A stretch of DNA of 58,883 nt from an uncultured Oscillospiraceae bacterium (GTDB lineage: Bacteria; Bacillota; Clostridia; Oscillospirales; Oscillospiraceae), in NCBI GenBank assembly GCA_934589225.1, contig CAKTNS010000010.1:1-58883 (forward strand), written 5' to 3'. Below the pieces are notes generated by a model. The model was given only the letters and a program-made list of their open reading frames with translations. It did not search any database and was not told the DNA's origin. Positions 8,230 through 15,580 of the stretch are shown here, one piece after another; position 1 is the first letter of the stretch, and each line of letters starts with the position of its first letter. A program made the translations under genes and the position numbers.

Positions 8230-9608
8230 GTAGGATCTCCTCCGTTCAGGTCTTTCTCATATTTCATAAAGGCTTCCAGCACATGCTCCATGTGCATTCC
8301 CCGGCTGCCCTTAAACAAAATCACGTCTCCGGGCTTGGCGATGCGCTGAAGCTCTGCCGCCATGGCCTGCTGGTCGGTAAAGGCCACGGCCCGGCTGTCC
8401 TTCATGCCGCCGGTAATGCAGCCGCCGATCACCCGCTCGGCGCACTTTCCGTAGGCCAGCACATAGTCTAAGCGCTCCGCGGCAATGCGGCCGATGCGGT
8501 AGTGCTCCGCCGCGGCCCGGTCGCCCAGCTCCAGCATATCGCCCAGGACGGCGATCTTCCGGCCCGGCTTTTCTCCCAGCACCATCAGCGCCGCTTCCAT
8601 GGACTCCGGCCCGGCATTGTAGCAGTCCTTGATCAGGGTGAAGCCATAGGCCCGCAGGGTTTCCTGGCGGCCGGAGAGGTTCCGGAACTTGCGCAGACCC
8701 CGCTGGATCTCCTCCGGGGATACCCCCAGCTCCAGGCCCACCGCCACCGCCGCCATGGCGTCGCTGACAAAATGCTTGCCCTCCAGGTTCATGATCACGG
8801 AGAAGCTCTCCCCGGCCCCGGTCACCCGGAACCGCAGACCGTCGGCGGCGTTGACGATTTCCCGGCACCGCACCGCGCAGCCTTCCGACGCACCAAAATA
8901 CACGGTTTTCTGCAGGAGCTTCTGGGGAAGCTCCCGGAGCATGGCATCGTCGCCGTTTAATAGCAGCGTGCCCTCGGGCTTCATGCCCTCCAGAATTTCC
9001 ATTTTTGCCTGACGGATGCCCGCCTGGCTGCCCAGGAACTCAATGTGGGCAATACCGATATTGATAATCACCGCAATATCCGGCTGACCGATGGAGGACA
9101 GGTAGGCCATTTCCCGGAAATGGTTCATGCCCATTTCCAGCACCGCCACCTGGGTATCCTCCGGCATGGCCAGAATGGCCATGGGCATACCGATGTCGTT
9201 GTTGTGATTCACCGGGGTCTTGGCGGTGCGGAAGGTCCCCTCCAGGACGGAGGCGATCATTTCCTTGGTGGTGCTTTTTCCCACGGAGCCGGTAACACCT
9301 ACCACCCGGAAGCCCAGCCGCTGCCGCTCTCCCCGGGCAATGTCACCCAGGGCCAGCCGCACGTCCGGCACCACGATGGCAGGGTAGTCTCCCTCCTTGT
9401 GGGTACACAGCACCGCCGCGGCCCCCTTTTCCAGGGCCGCCGGGATAAACTCGTGGCCGTCTCTGGCCCCTTGCAGCGCCAGAAACAGCTGGCCGGGCTG
9501 CAAGGTCCTGGTGTCGTTGCAGGCCCCCAGGAAGGTGACCTGCTCATATTTCTCCTCCACAGTGCCGCCGCACCAAAGGGCCGCCTGTTTCAGCGTGATT
9601 TTACTCAT
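8226..9608 (-). CDS. murF: MurF, UDP-MurNAc-tripeptide:D-Ala-D-Ala ligase
   Basis: MurF adds D-Ala-D-Ala to UDP-MurNAc-tripeptide in the cytosol, using ATP. The protein is 460 aa, normal for the family. The ATP loop GSVGKSTTKEM, the NHNNDIGMP segment and the DCYNAGPESM region that contacts substrate are visible. It overlaps murE by 8 bases and mraY by 4. Confidence 0.97.
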   Translation of the reverse strand: MSKITLKQAALWCGGTVEEKYEQVTFLGACNDTRTLQPGQLFLALQGARDGHEFIPAALEKGAAAVLCTHKEGDYPAIVVPDVRLALGDIARGERQRLGFRVVGVTGSVGKSTTKEMIASVLEGTFRTAKTPVNHNNDIGMPMAILAMPEDTQVAVLEMGMNHFREMAYLSSIGQPDIAVIINIGIAHIEFLGSQAGIRQAKMEILEGMKPEGTLLLNGDDAMLRELPQKLLQKTVYFGASEGCAVRCREIVNAADGLRFRVTGAGESFSVIMNLEGKHFVSDAMAAVAVGLELGVSPEEIQRGLRKFRNLSGRQETLRAYGFTLIKDCYNAGPESMEAALMVLGEKPGRKIAVLGDMLELGDRAAAEHYRIGRIAAERLDYVLAYGKCAERVIGGCITGGMKDSRAVAFTDQQAMAAELQRIAKPGDVILFKGSRGMHMEHVLEAFMKYEKDLNGGDPT

Positions 9609-11055
9609 GCATGTTCCTCAATTCCGACAGGTAAGATTGAACTTCTTCCCGTTCGTCCAAATGGTATTTATGGCCGTTGATCTCCTGATAGGTCTCATGG
9701 CCCTTTCCTGCCAGTACAATTATATCATCTTTTTTGCCAATGTCCATAGCATATCTGATGGCCTTTCGCCGATCTTCAATAACGGTGTATTCTCCCATCC
9801 CCGGCTCTATGCCCTTTAAGATGTCCCGGATAATGGCCATGGGCTCCTCGGTCCTGGGATTATCAGAGGTAATAACGGCAAAATCCGCACATTGAACGCC
9901 GATTTTTCCCATAATGGGCCGTTTGATGGGGTCTCGGTCTCCGCCGCAGCCAAAGACGGCGATGAGACGGCCCTTGCAGAAATCCCGGGCGGACAGCAGC
10001 ACTTTTTCCAGGCCGTCCGGGGTATGGGCATAGTCGATGAGCACCGTGTAGGGCATCCCCGGGGTGGGGACCACCTCAATGCGACCCTTGACGCCGGAAA
10101 CGGTTTCTAGTGCCCGGGCGGTCTCTTCCAAGGAGATCCCCAGCTCCAGGGCGACCCCCAGCACCGTCAAGGCATTGTAAACCGTAAAGCGGCCGGGAAT
10201 GGGCACCGACACGCTGACGCGCTGCCCCTCGCAGACCGCCGTAAACGCCACCCCCCGGGCATGAAGCTCCACCTGCTCTGCCCTCAAGGCCCCATGGTTT
10301 CCCAGGGTCAGCACCGGGCATGCAGCCGCCGCCAGCATGGTCTGCCCATAGGGGTCATCCAGGTTGATGACCGCCTTGTCACATCTGCGGAACAGCTCCG
10401 CCTTGGTATCCCGGTAGGCCTCCATGGTTTTGTGGAAATCCAGGTGGTCCTCCGTCAGGTTGGTAAAGGCCGCCACATCGTAGCGCACCCCGCCCACCCG
10501 GTCTAAGGCAATAGCGTGGCTGGATACCTCCATCACAGCATATTCGCAGCCCGCCTGACGCATTCTATCAAAGAGCCCTTGCAGCTCCAGGCTTTCCGGG
10601 GTGGTCCGCTCGGAGGGGACCTCCTCCGAGCCGATGCGGTTGCCCATGGTGCCGACAAGGCCCACCTTGGCCCCCCGGGTCTGCTCCAGCACCGCTTTCA
10701 AAAGCAGGGTGACGGAGGTTTTTCCGTTGGTTCCCGTAATGCCCACCAGCTTCATGGATTTTGCCGGGTGGCCGTAGAAGTTGCAGGAAACTTTAGCCAG
10801 GGCCAGCCGGTCATTTGGAACCAGCACATAGGGCACATCCTCCTCCGGCCGCTTGGCGGTGACCACCACCGCCGCCCCCCGGTCCATGGCCATGGGGATA
10901 AACCGGTTTCCGTCGGAAGCAAATCCGGAAATGGCCACGAACAGGCCCTGCCGCTCCACCTTCCGGGAATCGTAAGCCACGCTCCCGATTTCCGTTTCCG
11001 GGTCTGCGTGAAGCTCCAATACCTCTACATTCTGCAAAAGCGTCTGTAATTTCAT
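9601..11055 (-). CDS. murE: MurE, UDP-MurNAc-dipeptide:meso-DAP ligase
   Basis: MurE adds the third stem-peptide residue. The ATP loop is GITGTNGKTSVT and the late motif is DNPRTEEP. A DNPR motif is the known mark of enzymes using meso-diaminopimelate rather than lysine, so this cell wall is probably A1gamma (meso-DAP). The protein is 484 aa from the ATG at 11055, which has GGAGGT 4 bases upstream; an ATG four codons earlier lacks a good site. The KAMESMKLV region with ATP loop and a conserved Lys for carbamylation appears consistent with the family. Confidence 0.96.
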   Translation of the reverse strand: MKLQTLLQNVEVLELHADPETEIGSVAYDSRKVERQGLFVAISGFASDGNRFIPMAMDRGAAVVVTAKRPEEDVPYVLVPNDRLALAKVSCNFYGHPAKSMKLVGITGTNGKTSVTLLLKAVLEQTRGAKVGLVGTMGNRIGSEEVPSERTTPESLELQGLFDRMRQAGCEYAVMEVSSHAIALDRVGGVRYDVAAFTNLTEDHLDFHKTMEAYRDTKAELFRRCDKAVINLDDPYGQTMLAAAACPVLTLGNHGALRAEQVELHARGVAFTAVCEGQRVSVSVPIPGRFTVYNALTVLGVALELGISLEETARALETVSGVKGRIEVVPTPGMPYTVLIDYAHTPDGLEKVLLSARDFCKGRLIAVFGCGGDRDPIKRPIMGKIGVQCADFAVITSDNPRTEEPMAIIRDILKGIEPGMGEYTVIEDRRKAIRYAMDIGKKDDIIVLAGKGHETYQEINGHKYHLDEREEVQSYLSELRNMHE

Positions 11056-11081
11056 GGTGACCTCCATCGTATCTTCTATAT

Positions 11082-13415
11082 TTAATCCTTTGCCGTTTTG
11101 TCGGCAAAGCGCAGCGTGACCGTGCTGCCCCGCTCCGCCGGGGCTCCGGGTTCCGGCTCCTGGGCAATGACCGTTACGGCCTGGCCTGCCTCCGGGTTGC
11201 CGGTGGGCAGAATGTACAGCCCCAAGGGGCCCGCCAGTGCCGCGGCCTGGGCTTTGTTCTTCCCCAGAAAGTCCGGCACCGTAACGGTTCCGGGCTCTTC
11301 CGGCGATTCCAGATACACAAGCACCTGACTTTCCCCCGGCAGGGTTTGCCCGGCGGCCGGGATCTGGCCCAAAACCTGGGGCCCTTCCCCCCGGAAGGCG
11401 GCGAACAGCCCCAATTCCTTCAGGCTCTTTTCCGCCTCTTTTTTGGAGAGTCCTGTCAAATCCGGTACGGAAATCTGCTGCCCCGGCAGCTCCTCCGGAG
11501 TGTAATTCCGGGGAACCCCCAGGTAGGGCAGAATGTCCGCCATAATGGCCCCCACGGTGGGAGCGGCCATGACACCTCCTGAAATATAGATCCCCGTAGA
11601 CCGGGAAGGGGTGTCCAAGGCCGCCAATACAATATACTCCGGATCTTCCATCGGCGCAACCCCTACGAATGAAACAATTTTATCCAGGACTCTGTGGCCG
11701 TTTTCGTCGAAAACATCTATTTTCTCGCTGGTTCCGGTCTTTCCTCCAACAGAAAACCCCGCCACATTGGCATTTTTCGCCGTTCCCTCTGTTACGACTG
11801 ACCGAATCAGCTGCCGCATGGTCTTGGAAGTCTCCGGGGAAACGGTCTGGCGAACCACCGTGGGCTCCTGCTTTAAAACCGTGTTTCCCCGGGCATCCAC
11901 CACCTCGGATACCAGATAAGGCTCCAACAGCTTCCCCCCATTGACAACCGAAGCAATGGCCCGGACCAGCTGCAAGGGGGTGATCTTAAAGGTCTGCCCG
12001 AAGGAGCCGGAGGTCAGGCTGGCGGTGCCCCATTTGTCCGTATTGGTCACCAGGGCCTTTTCAAAAAACACGCCCTTGCTCTCCCCGGACAGGTCAATGC
12101 CGGTCTTTTCCAGAATGCCGAAGGTTTTGATGTATTGATAAAACCGTTCCCCGCCCAGCTTCAGGGCGATGTGGGCAAAGGCCAGGTTGCAGGAATTTTG
12201 CAGGGCCTGGGGGGTCTTTTCCGCCCCGTGGCCCGCGGCGCGCCAACAGTGGAGCAGCTGGGATCTGCCCGGAATTTGCTCGGCCCCCCGGCAGTAAAAG
12301 GAGGTATCCAGGTCAATGGCCCCGCAGTCCAGGGCCGCCGCCATGGTCAGGACCTTGAAGGTGGAGCCCGGCTCGTAGCCGTCGGAGAGCACCCGGTTGC
12401 GCCACTGCTTGAGCCGGGCCCGGGTCAGGGCTTCTTCATAGGTCTTGGCCCCACGGGCATATTCAGGGCTATCCACAGGGAGCTGTGCATAACGTTCCTT
12501 TTGGGCCTGGAGTGCCCGGCAGGTCTCCGGGTCGTAAACCTCCTGATACCGGTTGGGGTCAAAACCTCCCAGGGTGGCCATGGCCAGAATTTCTCCGGTT
12601 TTGCAGTTCATCACCAGGCCGAAGGCCCCGTTCTGAACGTCGTAGCGGTCTATGGCGGCCTGGAGCTGTTTTTCAAGGCAGGCCTGCACGGTGGTATCCA
12701 GCGTCAGAATCACGCTGCACCCCGGATGGGAGGCGGTGAAGTTTTCATAGGAATAGGGCATATCCATTTCGTTGTTGCCCTTTGTTGTAACGACCTTTCC
12801 GGGCTTGCCGGACAGAAACCGGTCATAGGCCGCCTCGATCCCCTCGCAGCCCTCCCCGGAACTGTTGGTAAAGCCGATGACCTGGCTGGCAAGGCTTCCG
12901 AAGGGATAGGTCCGCAGCGCCGCCGGTTCCAGATGGATGCCGGAAATGCCCTGCTGTTTCATGTAATCCCGGATGCGCTGGGCGGTGTCCAGAGACACCC
13001 GGGCTCCCACCTGCTTGTAGCGGCGGCGGGTATCTGAGCCCTGCTCCATGATCCACCCGGCGTCCCGGTCCACCAGCGGCGCTAAAAATTCCGCCACGGC
13101 CCGCAAATCCGCCTTGGACTGCTTTAGTTCATTGGGGTCTAAGTAAACATGCTCCACCCCCTGGGAGGAGGCCAGAATGTTCATGTTCCGGTCGTAGATC
13201 AGCCCCCGGTCCGAAGCTGCCGCCGTGGAGCGGGTCTGATTGTTCAAAGCCTTTGCTGAATAATAGTCAAAATCCCGCACCATCAGGGCATACAGCCGGG
13301 CCGCCACCGGAAGAAACATCAGTAGCCCCAGCATCAGCGCCGTGAGGCGGATCCGCAGGTGCTGGCCGCTGTCCATCCTGGTCCTTCGGTAGACCTTTTT
13401 GGCATTGCTTCCCAT
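11082..13415 (-). CDS. Class B penicillin-binding protein with two PASTA domains (FtsI/SpoVD-like)
   Basis: This is a membrane-anchored transpeptidase that crosslinks septal peptidoglycan as partner of FtsW. The protein is 777 aa from the ATG at 13415, chosen because GGAAGG lies 8 bases before it and is too close to an ATG two codons upstream. There is one N-terminal membrane helix (LTALMLGLLMFLPVAARLYAL), then the PBP dimer domain. The active-site set is STFK near 350, SCN near 408 and KTG near 559. Two C-terminal PASTA repeats (VPDLTGLSKKEAEKSL and VPDFLGKNKAQAAALA) start near 645. The dcw position and PASTA tail resemble SpoVD/PBP2x. Division and sporulation forms cannot be separated from sequence alone. 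Confidence 0.93.
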   Translation of the reverse strand: MGSNAKKVYRRTRMDSGQHLRIRLTALMLGLLMFLPVAARLYALMVRDFDYYSAKALNNQTRSTAAASDRGLIYDRNMNILASSQGVEHVYLDPNELKQSKADLRAVAEFLAPLVDRDAGWIMEQGSDTRRRYKQVGARVSLDTAQRIRDYMKQQGISGIHLEPAALRTYPFGSLASQVIGFTNSSGEGCEGIEAAYDRFLSGKPGKVVTTKGNNEMDMPYSYENFTASHPGCSVILTLDTTVQACLEKQLQAAIDRYDVQNGAFGLVMNCKTGEILAMATLGGFDPNRYQEVYDPETCRALQAQKERYAQLPVDSPEYARGAKTYEEALTRARLKQWRNRVLSDGYEPGSTFKVLTMAAALDCGAIDLDTSFYCRGAEQIPGRSQLLHCWRAAGHGAEKTPQALQNSCNLAFAHIALKLGGERFYQYIKTFGILEKTGIDLSGESKGVFFEKALVTNTDKWGTASLTSGSFGQTFKITPLQLVRAIASVVNGGKLLEPYLVSEVVDARGNTVLKQEPTVVRQTVSPETSKTMRQLIRSVVTEGTAKNANVAGFSVGGKTGTSEKIDVFDENGHRVLDKIVSFVGVAPMEDPEYIVLAALDTPSRSTGIYISGGVMAAPTVGAIMADILPYLGVPRNYTPEELPGQQISVPDLTGLSKKEAEKSLKELGLFAAFRGEGPQVLGQIPAAGQTLPGESQVLVYLESPEEPGTVTVPDFLGKNKAQAAALAGPLGLYILPTGNPEAGQAVTVIAQEPEPGAPAERGSTVTLRFADKTAKD

Positions 13416-13445
13416 ACCCATCCCCTTCCGGCAGCCTTTTGACTG

Positions 13446-13476
13446 AAAAGGGCGGCAAGGGAACCCCTCGCCGCCC
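13446..13476 (-). terminator. Terminator-like hairpin between ftsL and the PBP gene
   Basis: On the minus strand a 12-bp GC-rich stem (GGGCGGCGAGGG pairing with CCCTTGCCGCCC, one G-U) closes a 3-base loop and is followed by only TTTT. It lies between ftsL and the PBP gene, inside the operon, so it would act as a partial terminator or an mRNA-stability element. Confidence 0.55.
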
Positions 13477-13517
13477 ATTTGCAGCTGCCGTTTTCAGGAT
13501 ATGCGCTGCCCCTTGGA

Positions 13518-14003
13518 TTATTCCGCCGGAGCCTCCGTAGGGGCCAGAAGCCCCGATAGAAACCAAACAAAATTCTCCCAGGCACTTATTTCCCCCTTGT
13601 GCTCCGGAACCGTTACCCGGATGCTTGCCCGGGCTGCCTCTTCCTGGGGGATCATCCCTAACTCCTCGGCCCGTTTTTGCACCGATTCCAGGTCCAGGGA
13701 TGTACGGTAGGCGTGCTCCAAACGGGCGTTTTCCCGTTTCAGCTCCGACAATGTCGCCTCCGCCGCGTTGTAGCCCGTCATGCAGGCGCTCAGGCGAATG
13801 GCCCCTACCACCAGGGCCACCAGGATGCACACCGCCAAGGCGATGCCCCCAACGGCCACCGGGTCAATATACACCTTCCGCTCCCGGGCGGTTTTCACCG
13901 TGGGAAGCAGGGGTCTTCTGGGTTCACTTTTTTTCTTGACCTTTACTTCGCTGCCGTAGACATAGAACTGGCCAACATATTGAATTACCGGTTTTTGGTC
14001 CAT
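13518..14003 (-). CDS. ftsL: FtsL-like divisome protein
   Basis: The protein is 161 aa and bitopic: a basic cytoplasmic head of about 45 residues, one membrane helix at about 49-71 (VAVGGIALAVCILVALVVGAI), then a short coiled coil (NAAEATLSELKRENARLEHAY). This matches FtsL/DivIC architecture, and the gene sits in the standard ftsL slot between rsmH and the PBP gene. FtsL links FtsQ/DivIB to the FtsW-PBP pair. Sequence conservation in this family is poor, so the call rests on topology and position. Confidence 0.8.
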   Translation of the reverse strand: MDQKPVIQYVGQFYVYGSEVKVKKKSEPRRPLLPTVKTARERKVYIDPVAVGGIALAVCILVALVVGAIRLSACMTGYNAAEATLSELKRENARLEHAYRTSLDLESVQKRAEELGMIPQEEAARASIRVTVPEHKGEISAWENFVWFLSGLLAPTEAPAE

Positions 14004-14021
14004 GTTTTCTCCCTCCGGCGC

Positions 14022-14957
14022 TTACAGCTTCTCACAGACCCGAAGCTTGGCGCTTCTGGCTCTGGGATTCCGGTCCAATTCTTCATCCCCGGAGACAATG
14101 GGCTTCCGGGTCAGCAGCTTCACCTGGGGCTTTCTGCCGCAGACGCACACGGGAAACTCCGGCGGGCAGATGCAGCCCTTGGCCCCCGCAGCCATGGCGC
14201 TTTTGACGATGCGGTCTTCCAGAGAGTGGAAGGTGATGACCGCCAACCGGCCCCCGGGGTTCAGCTTGGGGATCATGGTCTCCATGGCCTTGGAAACAGA
14301 GTTCAGCTCGTCATTCACCGCAATGCGGATGGCCTGGAAGCTGCGCTTTGCCGGGTGCTGCTTTTCCCGCAGAGCCGCCGCGGGCATGGCCGAGCGGATC
14401 ACGTCTACCAGCTCCAGGGTGGTCTCAATGGGGGCTGTCTCCCGCCGTCTGACAATGGCGGCGGCAATGGCCGGGGCGTAGCGCTCCTCGCCATAGTCAT
14501 AGAGGATGCGCTTGAGCTCCTCCTGGGACCAGGTGTTCACCACGGTGTGGGCCGTTAAAGCATCTCCAGCGTCCATGCGCATGTCCAGAGGGGCATCGGC
14601 CATGTAGGAAAAGCCCCGGGCCCCGTCATCCAGCTGAGGGGAAGACACCCCCAGGTCCAATAGGATGCCGTCAACTCCCGGAATCTCCAATTCTTCCAGA
14701 ACCTGGGCCATGCGGCAGAAATTGGAGTGGACCAGGGTCACCCGGTCCCCAAAGGGCTCCAGCCGCTTTCCCGCCGCCGCCAGGGCCACCGGGTCCCGGT
14801 CAATGCCGATGAGCCGTCCGGTGGTCAGCTTTTCCGCGATATGATAGGAGTGGCCTGCGCCGCCCAGGGTGCCGTCCACGTAAATTCCGTCAGGCTTGAT
14901 ATTCAAAGCCTCAATACATTCGTCCAGGAGGACGGATACGTGATGAAATTCGCTCAT
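14022..14957 (-). CDS. rsmH: 16S rRNA m4C1402 methyltransferase RsmH
   Basis: RsmH (MraW) methylates N4 of C1402 in 16S rRNA using SAM. The protein is 311 aa, normal length. The start MSEFHHVSVLLDE, the SAM loop VDGTLGGAGHS, the DLGVSSPQLD motif and the HSLEDRIVK motif are all present. Its ATG overlaps the mraZ stop by 4 bases. Confidence 0.97.
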   Translation of the reverse strand: MSEFHHVSVLLDECIEALNIKPDGIYVDGTLGGAGHSYHIAEKLTTGRLIGIDRDPVALAAAGKRLEPFGDRVTLVHSNFCRMAQVLEELEIPGVDGILLDLGVSSPQLDDGARGFSYMADAPLDMRMDAGDALTAHTVVNTWSQEELKRILYDYGEERYAPAIAAAIVRRRETAPIETTLELVDVIRSAMPAAALREKQHPAKRSFQAIRIAVNDELNSVSKAMETMIPKLNPGGRLAVITFHSLEDRIVKSAMAAGAKGCICPPEFPVCVCGRKPQVKLLTRKPIVSGDEELDRNPRARSAKLRVCEKL

Positions 14958-15382
14958 AGTCCGATTGCCTCCAAGGATGCCAATAGTTTTTCGGGGCTGA
15001 GGTTTTCCTGTTCAAAGGTCTCAAATTCTGCCGCGTCCCAAATCTCCGCCTGACCGGCCCGGCCAACAATCATGATCTCCCGGTCGATGCCGGCGTAGTT
15101 CAGCAGAAATTGGGTCAGGCCCACCCGGGCCTGCTTATCCGGGGTACACTCCGCCGCGTTCATAAAAATCAGGCTGGTGGCCCCCGCCCGCTGGGACAGG
15201 CTCAAGGCGTTAAAATTATCGCTGAGCCGCTGCCACTCCTGGGCGGTATACACCGTCAGACAGCGATGGCCGCAATTGACCCCCAGGGTCACATAGAAGG
15301 TCTCCCCCAGCTCCGCCCGGAGCTTCGCCGGAACCACCAGACGGTTTTTGTCATCCATCCGTGCCGCGTATTTGCCGATCAC
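14954..15382 (-). CDS. mraZ: MraZ transcriptional regulator of the dcw cluster
   Basis: MraZ is a ring-forming AbrB-fold repressor that controls its own operon by binding tandem repeats upstream. The protein is 142 aa from a GTG at 15382, matching the family start (M-IGEY...DDKGRL) with VIGKYAARMDDKNRLVVPAK. Earlier in-frame ATGs lie in the promoter region. The two SpoVT-AbrB halves each carry the DxxxR-type signature (first: DDKNRLVVP; second: DKQARVGLT). The operator boxes at 15391-15430 lie directly upstream. Confidence 0.95.
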   Translation of the reverse strand: MIGKYAARMDDKNRLVVPAKLRAELGETFYVTLGVNCGHRCLTVYTAQEWQRLSDNFNALSLSQRAGATSLIFMNAAECTPDKQARVGLTQFLLNYAGIDREIMIVGRAGQAEIWDAAEFETFEQENLSPEKLLASLEAIGL

Positions 15383-15390
15383 TGTCTCAC

Positions 15391-15430
15391 CCCCATTTCC
15401 TCCACGCTCTACCACTTTGCTCCATTTTTC
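15391..15430 (-). promoter_or_regulatory. MraZ operator: four tandem 10-bp boxes
   Basis: On the minus strand four consecutive decamers align: GAAAAATGGA, GCAAAGTGGT, AGAGCGTGGA, GGAAATGGGG. The shared core is AAAxTGG or AAAGTGG at exactly 10-bp spacing, the known MraZ box pattern. They cover the transcription start and the 5' leader, between the -10 box and the mraZ start codon, which suits autorepression. Confidence 0.82.
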
Positions 15431-15433
15431 AAT

Positions 15434-15462
15434 AGTATACCCCCATCCCGGAAAAAAATCAA
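15434..15462 (-). promoter_or_regulatory. mraZ (dcw operon) promoter
   Basis: Minus-strand TTGATT and TATACT are separated by exactly 17 bases. The predicted start near 15427 lies inside the first MraZ box. This is the likely main promoter for the cluster from mraZ to ftsQ. Confidence 0.8.
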
Positions 15463-15580
15463 TCACTATTTGGCGTTTTCTCTGGGTTTTGACGTAAATA
15501 TCCTATTTTTTCTGGCGATAATAAAACAAGTGTTCGGATAAAACGCAAAAAACAGAGGCCCAAGGCCTCCGGTCCGGCCC

